From: Medicago truncatula
Taxonomy: Eukaryota; Streptophyta; Magnoliopsida; Fabales; Fabaceae
DNA: 64,000 nt
Direction: 5' to 3'
Assembly (NCBI RefSeq): GCF_003473485.1
Contig: NC_053048.1
Location: forward strand, 26,343,255-26,407,254
Below, piece by piece: positions 13,101-24,023 of this stretch. Positions within the stretch are counted from its first letter, which is position 1; every line of letters begins with the position of its first letter. The notes beneath the pieces were generated by a model. It was given only the letters and a program-made list of their open reading frames with translations, had not been told where the DNA came from and did no database searches. The position numbers and the translations under genes are program-made.

Positions 13101-16100
13101 TTGGCTAAAGCGACACTCATTTTGAAACGGAGGGAGTATTAGTTTGTGGATGATGAAAAGTACCGTGATATTATTTATTTTAATTGTGTCTTCTAATGGT
13201 TCCAGGTTTATGCAGAATCTAGTGTCTAGAGTTCCAATAATGGTGGTAGAAGGAAATCATGAAATTGAAAAACAGGCTAGAAACCAGACATTTGTGGCTT
13301 ACAGTTCCAGGTTTGCGTTCCCCTCTGAAGAAAGTGGATCGTCATCCACATTCTACTATTCTTTCAATGCTGGGGGCATTCATTTTATTATGCTTGGGGC
13401 TTACATTGATTACGAAAAAACAGGTATTTTCCTGTTCGACCCTTTTCAGTAATCACTTTTCAGTTATGTGCCTTACATAGATTTAATTTGGGTTATTACT
13501 TTTAAGTATTGTTTTCATTGGCAATGATCTGTATCCTTTGTTTCAAAGATAGGCCAGAGTGAAAAGAAATTTAAAGGAGAAAGTAAATTCTTTAATTTGA
13601 TGGTTTGGCTATTCTCAACTTATATGGGTAGCAGGAGCTGTATTGTGGAATTAAGATAGGAAATGGAAACAAAAAAATATCTGAAATTCGAGAGTGCCTT
13701 GTCTAACAAATTCCATTTTAGTTCTTCTATTCTCTTGGTCTTAATCACACACCCACAACTCTCCCTACTGCCAACTCAGTTGTTTGTTACATGGTGGAAC
13801 CTTTTCATTTTCTCTTGTCACCTCTTGTTTCTCCTTGCATACACCTTTTAGTTAGTCTCCCTCCTCAAGAGACACACCTTGTCCTGTTTTGCAAGGATGC
13901 CGCCTGTCGGCTGCCTTATTCTCCCTTTCAGGTTGATACTGAATCTTGAAATCAATCCCCACAATTTGGAGATCCACTTCTACTGCTCCTCACACATAAA
14001 TAAATCTTTGATCCGCTGAGAACTTCAAAGTTTTCTGACCATAGTGCACCTTGAAATGTCCCTGTTTTTTAATAACAAGTTCAGTGACCATCAACGCTCT
14101 CTCACACACTGATTTATTTTGGCCCTTAAAGTTTTTCTTGCATTAATACTCACCCTACCCCTTTTCATAATTATAATTATCTATATCAATTTTTATTTTT
14201 TTTGAAATTTGAAACTCCCAATATAAAAAGAGTAGCCACTTACCATTTCTGTGTTAAGAGGCACAAAGGCATCTTGAGCTTCCCTTTCCCATTTAAAATT
14301 GTCCTTCTAAATTTTCGTATAAGAGACCAGGCAATTTTCCCATAATTCTGCACAAATTTTTGCTAATATTAGCCCCAAGAACCCCACCAATCCCTTATAT
14401 CCACCAGGGTAGGTCAATTCCTCATATCCTTGATCTTCTTTGGGTCTGCAGAAACTCCCTTCTCATGAATTAAATGCCTCAAATATTCCAGCTGCCTTTG
14501 ATGATATCTGATCAAACTCAGCTTTTTCCTTGAATCAGAACTTGATTCAGAAGAACACAGCTATCAAGTGCATATGTTGTGTAACTGTTGCATTCTTGCA
14601 TACTTTTTCATCCATTTCAAAGCTTTTTAACGAAGCAACATATTGTTGTGTTGGCTCTAATGTACCTTAAGGGACTAGTATATTGAGAAACAAACGCACT
14701 AATAATTTTGGGAGAGCAACGATATGTTGTTACTGATATTACATGTTACAATGCAAGTGTAAAAGGAAGAGAATATTCTATTGTAGAAACGGAAACAAAC
14801 ATTTTAGTCGTACTTGAAGAATGGTTTATTGGCTGTTGAATGTGCTTAAAATATGCTTTATGTTCACGTTACTATTTTGGTCTCTATTTATATTCAGACG
14901 CTTCTACTGTCTAAATTGTTTCATAAATTGTTCCATAAACTAATCGAGTGCAGCTGACTTTATGATTTTTTTCACCTTGGCAGGTCAACAATACAAGTGG
15001 CTGGAGAGCGATCTTGCTAATGTTGATCGATCACTAACTCCCTGGCTTGTAGCTACCTGGCATCCACCATGGTATAGTAGTTATAAAGCTCATTACAGAG
15101 AAGCCGAGTGTATGCGGATAGAGGTGGAAGAGCTGCTATACTCATATGGTGTGGATATAGTATTCAATGGACATGTGAGTTATCCTAAACCTAATAAATA
15201 AAATGTTGACATTCCATTTAAAATGTTGGAACATTTATTTTATTTAATCGGCTTTGATTATGAATTTTGTCTGATATGCTTCTCACCTATATTCACTACA
15301 AGCATGTTATAAAGAGTTTAGCAACAAAGTATATGTGCACTGGTAGTCAAATATTTATATGATTTTGGACTAAGCTTGTGCTTTTTGATTTTTTCTTAAA
15401 TTGATCACCAGGTTCATGCTTATGAGAGGTCCAATCGGGTTTATAATTATAGTTTAGATCCGTGCGGTCCTGTATATATTACTGTTGGGGATGGGGGTAA
15501 CCGAGAGAAAATGTCAATACCATTTGCAGACGAGCCTGATAACTGTCCTGATCCATCAACTACTCCTGACCCTTATATGGGTGGCTTTTGTGCAACAAAT
15601 TTTACATTTGGCCCAGCAGCGGGAAAGTTTTGTTGGGATCGGCAGCCAGATTACAGTGCTTTCAGAGAAAGTAGCTTTGGCTATGGAATTTTCGAGGTAC
15701 TATCCCTTTGTACCCAACCACTTGTGCAATACAACATAGCATGGTAGTAGAAAAGTTACATTCAATAAATTGATTCACAAGCTATGTCCGAGTGCATATT
15801 ACCTGGTGAAAAGTTAAGCGTTCAAAGCTCTGATATATCCTTTTAGGTTCTGATGCTATGAAATAATGCTCATCAGCAGCTTAACATTATACTACACTTA
15901 GATTTGTCACAAAATACAACTTTGATTTGCACTGGAATATTGTTTGGAATAGGGTAAGAGAATGGAAAAATTGCATAAAGGAATGAAAACACATACTTCT
16001 AAATATTTAAAACAGTTTGGCTATTTAGCTACAGTATAAAAGAAGGGAAAATTTACCAACGCGACCCATAAAATTATAATCCTTCCCAAATGGAAAGAAA

Positions 16101-17080
16101 ACTGAAAAAGGTTGTAGAAAGTGTCGCAAACCACAATAGTTTTTCTTTTTTTTTCTCTCCCTCAACTCTGTCCTTACTTTTTGTTAAATACATGTTGATG
16201 CCATTTTATTTTTATATTCATGTTTTCTTCTTACATTTTACTCTAACAAATGAAGGAAGAGAAAACTGTTACATATCTTTTATTCTACTTTCATTCCTGC
16301 TTAACAATCCAAAAAATCATCTCATTTTCTGCTCTCTTTTTACTTTCCTTTCTTTCACTTTCTTTTGGAAATCAATAGGATATATCATAACCCAACAAAG
16401 ACATTTGTGGCTCTTAAATAGTTGCAAAGTCTAATTTTGATTTTTGAAATTTAACCTCAATGTCCTTCCTTTAATTGACTTAACATTACATGCATAAGCA
16501 GGGGCGAAGGGCTTCACAACCATGGGGTAGCATTGGCTACCCCAAAAGAAAAAAAATCTTGAATATTTAACTTAGGTATATACGTAGCTACCCCATTAAA
16601 ATATTATTTGGCTACTCCAAACAATTTTGTTGGTTAAAACAGAGATGATATTATAAAAATATTGATAATCTATTTTGTTTAGTGTTTATGGATAAATTTG
16701 ACTTCTAAAAACACCTTAGAGCACAACTTTTATAAATAACTATTGTTAGCGTTTATTTTTTTTGTTGCAGTTTCATTAATTATGAGTAAAATTAATTAAG
16801 TTTCGTATATTAGTGTTTAATTTTTTTCTTCTTCTTTATATTTGGCCCCCTCGTAAAAATAGTGCTAGCTACGTCGCTGTGCATAAGAACACTTTCTCAT
16901 ATCTGACAGAGTGTTTTAATGTGTAATATGCAGGTAAAAAATGAAACATGGGCTTTGTGGACTTGGTATCGCAATCAGGACTCTTACAAGGAAGTTGGAG
17001 ATCAAATTTACATAGTTAGACAACCTGATATATGTCCTTTTCGTCAGAGGGTGTATAGCAATTGTGTTGCTTCATTTTAA
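10185..17080 (+). CDS. PAP15: Purple acid phosphatase, PAP15/phytase-type
   Basis: Seven exons join in phase: 10185-10455, 11731-11922, 12488-12821, 13206-13423, 14984-15174, 15412-15696 and 16934-17080. They encode 545 residues, close to the Arabidopsis PAP15 length. A hydrophobic signal peptide fills about residues 1-26. A fibronectin-like N-terminal domain (VTGFQPEQISLSLS) precedes the metallophosphatase domain. All five metal-binding blocks are present: GDLG (199-202), GDVTY (226-230), GNHE (282-285), the WH of ATWHPPW (H365) and GHVH (401-404). The family is secreted and hydrolyses phosphate monoesters at a binuclear Fe-metal centre. The PAP15 branch includes phytases such as the Medicago MtPHY1 enzyme, so a role in phytate or organic-phosphate use is likely. 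The substrate is inferred, not seen. Introns carry a triplicated block, a Stowaway, a gypsy remnant and an hAT MITE, but every splice site and the whole frame are intact. Confidence 0.93.
10488..11730. repeat. Three-copy diverged tandem block filling PAP intron 1
   Basis: Blocks starting near 10488, 10922 and 11412 share a beginning of the form GATTCTT.ATTTTG.AGATAATGC followed by TTTGAT..ATA.CTTTTA. Each contains a palindromic MITE-like piece with GTAAAATAG..TTACACTGTCA. Blocks two and three also share a tail near 11211-11340 and 11600-11730 (ACTCTGT.TAGTTTTG and TTTTGCTTTGTTGATGAT). The last tail runs into the true exon 2 acceptor. Confidence 0.65.
12853..13136. mobile_element. Stowaway-type MITE in PAP intron 3
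   Basis: The ends CTCCCTCCGTTTCAAAATGA and its inverted complement ACGGAGGGAG face each other and are flanked by TA on both sides (12851-12852, 13137-13138). TA target duplication plus CTCCCTCCGT termini define Stowaway/mariner MITEs. It contains no coding sequence. Confidence 0.87.
13880..14520 (-). mobile_element. Ty3/gypsy retrotransposon remnant in PAP intron 4
   Basis: The minus strand encodes broken pieces in the order expected of a gypsy pol gene. A reverse-transcriptase end with LEYLRHLIHEKGVSADPKKI and a frameshifted FLGL..Y region lies near 14510-14330. An RNase H end with FKIQYQPERENKAADR lies near 13960-13900. Stops and frame changes show that it is inactive. No LTRs were found, so its limits are approximate. 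Confidence 0.7.
16499..16879. mobile_element. Non-autonomous hAT element in last PAP intron
   Basis: A 381-bp element has the termini CAGGGGCGAAGG and, at the other end, a complement starting CAGCGACG. It is flanked by a perfect 8-bp target duplication TGCATAAG (16491-16498 and 16880-16887). The interior holds GCTACCCC repeats and no transposase. It ends 54 bp before exon 7 of the phosphatase gene. Confidence 0.87.
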
Positions 17081-17637
17081 GAAACATCAATAGTACATTA
17101 GTTGACATTGATGAAAATGTCATTATAGTTAAATAGGTAAATATACACATACCTGGAAAGAGACGAAAAAGTGCTAATTGCTAAATCCCACAGTGAATTG
17201 AGTGGAATGCAATCTTTCTTTTATTACAATGTTGATCCTACCTAGTACCTACTGCATGTTAGCAATCTACTTACAGAATGTTAAATGAAAGTCCGTGGTA
17301 TATCATTAGAATCTGATCAAAATGAGAATGAAAAATGTGCAGTTACATCAATGCAGCCCATGCTTTTTGTTGTTGCCTACACAGATGTACTCGTTATTTG
17401 CATACCATAAACAAGTATAAGTAGTTTTTTAACATTTGAATCATAACCTAAGCTCTTGTTCTTTTATATGTTTTGTTGGAATCACAAGTTCAACTATTTG
17501 AATTACCGGCAGTTCTGATATAGTGATGATGTATATCATCCCAATTAGAACGTTGATGTTTTTCCCTTATCTCATAACTTCATTTAGGCATCTCAAACTA
17601 AAAGAGAGGCCAGAACATGTAAACAAAAAAAAAAAAA
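17081..17637. other. Convergent intergenic space between PAP15 and RING genes
   Basis: Presumably the two facing 3' UTRs. I see no gene and no recognisable element here. Confidence 0.6.
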
Positions 17638-18867
17638 TCAGAATATCTCGAGAATCTCTACAATGAAATTGTTGCAGAGTGGACAGCTTCCCTTAGCCAC
17701 CATAAGCTCCCTTGAACACATCCTGCAGAAACTGTGGCCACAAGGAGCAAAAGCAGCACCCTTATGTTTCACCATGCAAATACAACAAGTCTCTTCCATG
17801 GCACCTTCTCCATCCTCATCATCTTCACATTCATCATCGTTGATGTCTTCTTCATCACTCAAAGTATACCTTGATCCTTCCAATCCCATCTCCCTATCAG
17901 TCTCCTCCAGCAAGTCCATTAGTGACATCATCATTGGAGCCCCTTCTGAAGTCTCCACCTCTGTTGCTGCAGCAGCTTCTGCCGCTTCCTGCGCTGCCAC
18001 TGCCTCCCTTGCTGAAAGTGCCCTCACTGTCGCTGGTTTCTTGTTGTCATCATCGTCGGGATCATCCTCATCGAAGTTGTCTCTAAAAGTCACTACACGT
18101 CCTCGGTGAAACGGCTCTGATGACACATTGGTGGAATTTCTTCGTGAGAGTTGCGACCGGAGATTTCCTCCGCCAGAGGAGTTTTCTGGTGATTCGACCG
18201 AGAGACGTGTGGAGATGCGGCGAGTGAACTGTGGTCTAGTGGCCGGAGGATTGGACTCCTCCGATGAGTCAGGGTCGTCCCCTTGGTGAGTCATGGATTG
18301 GGTGGTTGACATGTCTGAGTCATCGTGGTGAGTTTGGATTCGGACTGAGTTGCGACGACCGAATTGAGAAAAACTTCTACTATTAGGATTTTGGATAGGA
18401 ATATCTGAAGTTGGAATATGAATCGTTGATGTCCAAGCAGAGCCAGTGCGTTTGAGTCGAATCTTGTCCTTGAATGCTTTCCAAGATCTTCCAAATCAGT
18501 GAAAATGAAACTGTGAGCTAACTATTTGAGAACCATAGTCTTTCCTCGACAATGTAAGAGGACAATACACATATGTCATCTCATCTAAACACTAGCATTT
18601 TGATTTCTCATAGACCAATCTATACTAACATAATTTTTCATTAAAAACAAAACAATGTAATCGAAAAGATGGTGTTATTACAATAATATGTTGTTACCTG
18701 CGGTCTTTTTTGTTGATCTCGTCTTCTTTGATGGTGTCTACAAGCGTTCGACTCTTCGGAGGTGATGGTTTGCTAGGTGGTGCAGTTGCTAATCTCTTTT
18801 GATTGGCTAAGACGTCGTCAAGAGTCAAGCCAGCAAACTTCTCTCGACGGTTCTCTGAACCTGACAT
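17638..18867 (-). CDS. RING-HC finger protein, putative E3 ubiquitin ligase
   Basis: Two minus-strand exons, 18867-18698 and 18487-17638, are joined by a 210-bp GT-AG intron. They give 339 residues. The first exon starts MSGSENREKFAGLTLDDVL and is Lys/Pro-rich. The join restores RRSWKAFKDKIRLKRTG in frame. A Ser-rich middle is followed by acidic tracts (DDPDDDD, DEEDINDDECEDDED). The C-terminus is a C3HC4 RING, residues about 291-328, with C-x2-C, CGH, C-x2-C and CPLC ligands all present. RING-HC proteins recruit E2 enzymes for ubiquitin transfer; the target of this one cannot be inferred. There is no signal peptide or membrane segment. The gene is convergent with the phosphatase. A later ATG at 18312 would give only 224 residues and discard the conserved basic region, so the upstream start is preferred. 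Confidence 0.85.
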
Positions 18868-19206
18868 TTCCTCATAAAAGTGTTATCTTATGTCTTCATT
18901 CAATGCTCAAAACATAGATTTTTTGTCACAACCTCTAAATGATAGCAGTAAAAGAAAAGAAAAAAAATTACATAAAGGGTTCCAAGGTACACAGATATTG
19001 GTTTGTTAGTTTTGTAGGAATTTTGATTTTGTTTTGTAAAACGTGGTAGTGTTTGCTCGAACAAGAGGAAGCAAAATGGAAGGCTGTACTGAGTTATTGG
19101 GGTATTGACACAATTCACCCACATTTTGCTCGTGAAAAAATGTCTCTTCGCAGAAAATGAAAATGCTACTAATTTGGAGAAAAATACAAATGTATAAAAA
19201 TCCATA

Positions 19207-19515
19207 CTCCCTCCGTCCCAAATTATAAACAAAAGAACAAAAATCACATTTATTAAGAAAACTAAAACATAAGAATTTGGAGTATAGTTTTTTGTGTTTT
19301 CTTTGGAAAAAGTTTTATAGTAAAATGTAAAAACAATTTTCATTGGTTATTGGTTATGGAAAAAATGAAAGAAAGAGAAAATTGAATGTAATTTGCATTT
19401 AATTTCATGAGAATAACAAAAAAAAATCTTGGAAAAGATAAAAGTTTGTCTTTTTTATTTATATTTTGGGATAAAGAAAATGTGTTATTTTGCTTATATT
19501 ATGGGACGGAGGGAG
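19207..19515. mobile_element. Stowaway-type MITE
   Basis: CTCCCTCCGTCCCAAATTAT faces ATTATGGGACGGAGGGAG, with TA on each side (19205-19206, 19516-19517). The 309-bp interior is AT-rich without coding capacity. It belongs to the same subfamily as the copies at 39436 and 55963. Confidence 0.88.
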
Positions 19516-20054
19516 TACATTTCAAAGGAAGCTATATATAGTACGTAGGATCTGGATCCATCGTGTGGGCATTGTGATGTGATGCCATAGATAAGCAATG
19601 AGTCAACCCTTTTTTTCTCAAGAAATTATGTCTTTCCTAGAAAATGATATGGAAATCATTCAAAACTTTAACGGAAGACATGGAAATTATGTTCTTCCAT
19701 TTTATGAACTCCATCCCTTCATTCAAAAAGTACAAAGCAAGACAAAAATAAGAAGTGAGAGGAGCTTTGGTGGCTTATAAGACAGTGATGGAGTCGGGGA
19801 AAAAAAAAAGTTTCATAAAAATAGGTTATAATCTATACATAAAATTTCTTCCAGTATATATTAAACACAAAGTTTAGCATCACAAAATTAAATTATATAC
19901 CTTGAAAATTTAAAATAATTATCTATGCATTTCAAGGGATTTTAAAGTCTGCTAATAACGAATATTAAGATGAAAAAGTGGGTGAACTACAACGATATTT
20001 TATTTAATAGTTAAAAATATTTTAATAATTTTTTAAAATTTAATTTTTTTAAGT

Positions 20055-20067
20055 GGGGTCGGCCCTG
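20055..20067. mobile_element. Possible hAT terminus
   Basis: The sequence GGGGTCGGCCCTG is the complement of CAGGGCCGACCCC, a frequent plant hAT end. I could not find a convincing partner end or target duplication, so only this terminus is listed. Confidence 0.35.
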
Positions 20068-20394
20068 CCTCTGTTCAAAGGTGAGAGACTTCACACAGTA
20101 AAAGATAAAAGCGACATGTAATTTAATGAGAGTTGAATCTGATGAGTGGTTAAATATTAAATTTTAGGCCTAAATATGTTTTTGATGTTATAAAAATTGA
20201 GACCCTCTAGATTTGATTCCTATCAAATTTTAATTAAAGTTAGTGGCCATTTTAGTTGTTTGCAAGAATAGTTATTGGTATTAAAATTATATAAATAAAG
20301 TTTTAATCCTGCATTAGTTGTTTGCAAGTCGGCTAGGCTTACTCGTGTGATCACTTATTTGTTAAATGCAACTTTTATTCAAGAAAATTGATCT

Positions 20395-20604
20395 GTTTGG
20401 ATTAGCTTATTTTAGAGCTTATATAAAATAACTTATGTAAATAAATAAATTTTTATGTGCTATTTATAAATTTGTTAATGTAGTTTATGAAAAAACGGTT
20501 TATGAAGAGATAATTTTCGTTAGTAAAAGCTTATATATTAAAATAAAAGCTTATTTATTTACATAAGCTATTTTTCATAAACTCAAAATAAGCTCAATCC
20601 AAAC
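20395..20604. mobile_element. Palindromic MITE (GTTTGGATT..AATCCAAAC)
   Basis: GTTTGGATTAGCTTATTTTA at the left faces AAAATAAGCTCAATCCAAAC at the right. Further arms (ACTTATGTAAATAAATAAA and TTATTTATTTACATAAGC) let the 210-bp unit fold on itself. No target duplication was identified. Confidence 0.6.
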
Positions 20605-20689
20605 GGGACTATTTATTCGACTCTTCATATTTTTTTTGAAAACATCAAAATGGAATTTATAAACATAGGCAGTGGAACCATTTCAGCAC

Positions 20690-20965
20690 AAGATGTTCTG
20701 GAAGACCACCCCTTAAAAAGAACTGTCAAACAATATTTACAAAATTACAGTCAGTCGATACTCAGTCATAACATAAGATCCGACCACCACATCTGAGTGT
20801 CATGCACAAACAAGGCATTATTAACCTGTAACCACCATAAAGAATGGAATTTAATCTTTTCTAATAATTGATCAATGGTAGTTTGGATACTATTAAATAT
20901 TCTATTGTTACGTTCATTCCAAACTACCCAGACACTAAGTAATTACAGCAAAAAATAAGAGTATT
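20690..20965 (-). mobile_element. LINE remnant (C-terminal zf-RVT region)
   Basis: Read on the minus strand this gives a VWVVWNERNNRIFN motif followed by a IDQLLEKIKFHSLWWLQVNN motif, the usual region after the reverse transcriptase of plant L1 elements. The frame breaks before and after. It is short and decayed. Confidence 0.6.
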
Positions 20966-21184
20966 TTTCAGCCCAAGGAAATTTACAATAGTTAAACTTC
21001 GGTCGTTTTATGGGAAAAATTGAAATATATCGCTTTTGATTTTGACAATTATTTTTGGAGACTTAATTTTATACTTGGCTTTGCTGCTGTCCCTTAGTTT
21101 GTTTTCTCTCATGTTGATTTTTGGATTTCTTTGTAATGTAACTCTGTTAATTTTATAGGTCTCATTCGATACGGATTTTTTTTT

Positions 21185-21350
21185 TCTTTCACACGGTTTA
21201 CAACCCATCAAAGGTGGGCGATTAATCTGGCTCATGCGTAGAGGCATGCGCATTGGCCAAGCGTTGTTCCTTTGGGAATCGAACCCAGTATTCCTTAGGT
21301 ACGTCCTTGGAAGGAGCTCCTTGCCACTGGAGCCCAAGCAACTTGGTTTA
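21185..21350 (-). mobile_element. tRNA-derived SINE-like retroposon
   Basis: On the minus strand a perfect B-box-like GGGTTCGATTCCC lies downstream of an A-box-like GCTCCAGTGGCAAGG, the arrangement of a pol III promoter. It does not fold into a full tRNA and lacks a proper acceptor stem, so it is read as a SINE rather than a tRNA gene. Confidence 0.5.
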
Positions 21351-21384
21351 CACGAATTTATTCTTTGTTAGCAATATATTTTAT

Positions 21385-21555
21385 GGGAAATGTTAACGAG
21401 TGCCTCGGGCACTCTTTAAACACCTAAACTAGTAAGTTTTTATGAATATTTGTGCATTTATTGTATTGAAAATTGAAATTTTTATCTTTTTTAAATAATA
21501 ATTTTTTCATAAGGAGTGCTTAAAGAGTGCTCGGAGATACTCGTTAACAAGACCC
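21385..21555. mobile_element. Mutator-type MITE, 171 bp
   Basis: Near-palindromic arms GTTAACGAGTGCCTCGGGCA and its diverged complement near 21515-21550 are flanked by a perfect 9-bp duplication ATATTTTAT (21376-21384 and 21556-21564). A 9-bp duplication is typical of Mutator-like transposition. Confidence 0.8.
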
Positions 21556-22139
21556 ATATTTTATTTTAGATTTTTAATTTGTTTGCAAGAATAGTTTTTG
21601 ACATTATAATTATATTGATGAAGTTGACAGAATGTTGATTGCATCTTGTCACATGGAATTTAATTAACAAATTTTTAGAACTGATTCTCCACTTAAGGAT
21701 AATAAATAATTTGGTGGCCTTCAAGTTGAGACACCTTTTTTCACAGCACTATGCAATCATATGTCTATGTTATTATTATTTTTTTGTTTGCAATACCATA
21801 TTGGAAATCTTTTTGTGACCCGATTGATGAATAATAGTTTATTAATAATATAAGAAGAAGAAAAATTCATCAAGTTGGGTTTCTTATGTCTCACCAAGAT
21901 CAACATAAGCTTCAAGACACAATGAGTGTTTTTTTTTAAGAAGTAAAAAAATATAGATTAAAACACCCCAATCAACACACAAGGTGTGTTTAAGAGGGGG
22001 AGCCAAAAAAGTACAATGTTTCCAACAAAATAAAAACATCACAAATGGTCATCACATGTTGGATAAACAAATAGGGTTAGACCACTGACCACCATATATT
22101 TTTAACAAAATGTAATTTTTGTTTTTATGCTTTTAGCAC

Positions 22140-22665
22140 TTAAAAAAAATTGTTGGGTCAAAATTTATAATCCTTCATTGGGTAAAGTTAATAATAGAAT
22201 CAAGATCAAATGGAAAGCTCCTCCATTCGGTAAAGTTAAACTCAATGTGGATGGAAGTTGTGACCAAAGTGGTGTCATCGGTTCAGGAGGATTGATTCGA
22301 GATGCCGGAGGAAATTGGGTGGCTGGATTCTTATCTAATGATGGTTGCGGCGATGCGCTTATTGTTGAGTTGTTTGAAATTTATAACGGTTTGGTCCTTT
22401 TGATAAACAATTCAGTGTTGCATGTTGAGTGTGAGACAGACTCCACTGAGATCATAAACCTACTTATGCTTCTTTACTAGCTAAAATCACAAGTTTGTTG
22501 GATCATCTCTCAGGTTTGGTGTTCAAACATGTGCTCTATGAAGGCAATGTATGTGCGGATTTTTTGGCTAGGTTGGGAAGGAACTCTACTCTTGGAGTAA
22601 CAACTTGGGTGACACCTCTTGATGGGCTGCTCTCGTTGCTCAACTTTGATGCTTTCGATTTCTAG
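22140..22665 (+). pseudogene. RNase H-like tail of an L1-type LINE (frameshifted)
   Basis: The frame carries IKWKAPPFGKVKLNVDGSCD, GGLIRDAGGNWVAGF and HVECETDSTEII, the signature of the plant RVT_3/RNase H-like domain. A frameshift near 22465 moves reading to a second frame with LAKITSLLDHLSG, YEGNVCADFLARLG and a stop at 22665. The family residues for metal binding (D in NVDGS, D in ETDS) remain visible, but the shift breaks the product. This domain also occurs in stand-alone plant genes; the neighbouring LINE pieces favour a retroelement origin. Confidence 0.65.
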
Positions 22666-23340
22666 TTAGCTTTGATTTTTTCGTTTTCTCTTATGACCTT
22701 CACCAAAAAAAAAATTAATCCCTAAGTGATTTTTTTTTTTTTTTTTTAGATTTATTGAATAATTAATGTACTTGATTAGACAAGATACATTAATAAAATA
22801 ATCTTTTCTTATATATAAAATCGAAAATAGTATTTAATTCATATTTTATTAAAAAATAATATTTTTGAAAGAGATTCTTTTAATATTTTTAAAAAACTAG
22901 AATTAAAAATACAAGTTACACAAGAGTTGGAGATAAAAAATGGTGATTGAAATTTTCGGAGGATTAAAAATAAAAACTTAAAAAATATTAAAACAAAAAA
23001 TTGATATAAATAAACATATTTAATCTTAAAATAAAATTATCAACAAACAAAATAAAACCTTATTTTATGTCAATTTGTTCTGTTTGCCAAGCTGTTCACG
23101 AATCTTCAAAGTCCAAATAAAGTTTCCCACCTCTCTATAATTTCTTCTCTTTGTCAAAATTTTCATCATTCTCTCGCTGCATTCTTCCTCTTTAATCAGG
23201 TTCCTCTCTTTTTCCTCTTCTCAATTTTCTCCTTTTCTCTTTAATTCGTTAATTTAATTATTTATGTTTCTGTTTTCAATTTTCTAGGGTTTTTCATCGA
23301 CTCTCATCTCCCTTCGTTGTTGAAGAATCAATCATCAATC
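22666..23340. other. AT-rich spacer and SERF promoter/5' leader
   Basis: No element or gene recognised up to about 23080. The pyrimidine-rich stretch 23120-23340 looks like a plant core promoter and 5' UTR for the SERF-type gene beginning at 23341. Confidence 0.5.
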
Positions 23341-24023
23341 ATGACTCATATCCTTTTAATTTTCCTTTAATTCTTCATTAATTCTCGTTAATTTAGGGTT
23401 AATTTGACTTTTAGTTTTTGAATCTTATGAACTTTGCTTGATTTCAAAGCTTTCAATTTATTGGGAAAAAAATTTGTACTTTTTTTCCTTTGCAACAATA
23501 AAAAAAAGTTTTTTTTTTTTTTTTTGAGGTTTGTTTTTTATTTTTGAGGGATTTTTTTGGGGTTTTTGATTTGAATCTATTATGGGTATTGTTCGGATTT
23601 AACTTTCAAGCTAACGCGGTAACCAGAGAGAGAAAGATCGTGAAAGGGCTGCAGCTAGAGTTGGTGGTTCTAAAGGAAAGCCTGGAAAGAATGATGGGTT
23701 GACCCCTGAACAACGTAGAGAAAGGTTGTGTTAATCTATTTTTGTCAAGTACATTTTCTAAGCACCGACACTTCTTATCGAAGCTTCTCACACAATACCG
23801 ATAAGACACCAACACATTTGATTGGATTGAATCTAGTCCCTTTCTGAAGTTATTATCGGTGTCTTGACTTTATTATCTTTATTTAGATATTTTAGTTAAA
23901 TGTTTTAATATTAACTTTGTTTTTTCCTTTTTGTGTAGGGATGCAAAGGCACTGCAGGAGAAAACAGCTAAGAAAGCAGGTCAGGATGCAGGAGGGAATA
24001 ATGCTGGTGGAAGCAAAAAATAG
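23341..24023 (+). CDS. SERF/4F5-family small protein
   Basis: Three exons, 23341-23347, 23616-23724 and 23939-24023, total 201 nt and encode 66 residues. The product starts MTRGNQREKDRERAAAR and continues with a Gly/Lys linker, LTPEQRRERDAKALQEK and a Gly-rich end AGGSKK. That is the standard 4F5/SERF layout: a highly charged, probably unstructured protein of 60-70 residues. In animals SERF (MOAG-4) proteins promote amyloid aggregation; the plant role is not established. The second intron is GT-AG. The first exon carries only seven coding bases and is followed by an intron running AT to AC with a perfect U12 5' splice site. Without that intron no ATG is in frame, because a TAA lies directly before the CGC-GGT codons. 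Gene finders limited to GT-AG introns would misplace this start. Confidence 0.88.
23348..23615 (+). other. AT-AC, U12-type spliceosomal intron in the SERF gene
   Basis: The intron begins ATATCCTTTT, an exact match to the minor-spliceosome 5' site ATATCCTT, and ends CTAAC, that is AC. A branch-site candidate TTTAAC at 23598-23603 puts the branch A 13 nt before the end, inside the usual short U12 window. Removing it joins ATGACTC to GCGGTAAC and yields M-T-R-G-N, the conserved family start. No GT-AG alternative near these positions gives an in-frame ATG. Confidence 0.85.

Noticed and set aside
16090-16434. 114-residue Phe/Ser-rich frame
   Set aside because: Lies within the last phosphatase intron and consists of pyrimidine-rich low-complexity sequence.
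17663-18109. Plus-strand 148-residue Ser/Ala-rich frame
   Set aside because: It is the complement of acidic and Ala-rich tracts of the RING gene, which has a complete RING on the other strand.
19783-20067. Complete hAT element ending at 20067
   Set aside because: The candidate left end CAGTGATGGAGTCGGGG does not pair convincingly with the right terminus, and flanking octamers differ.
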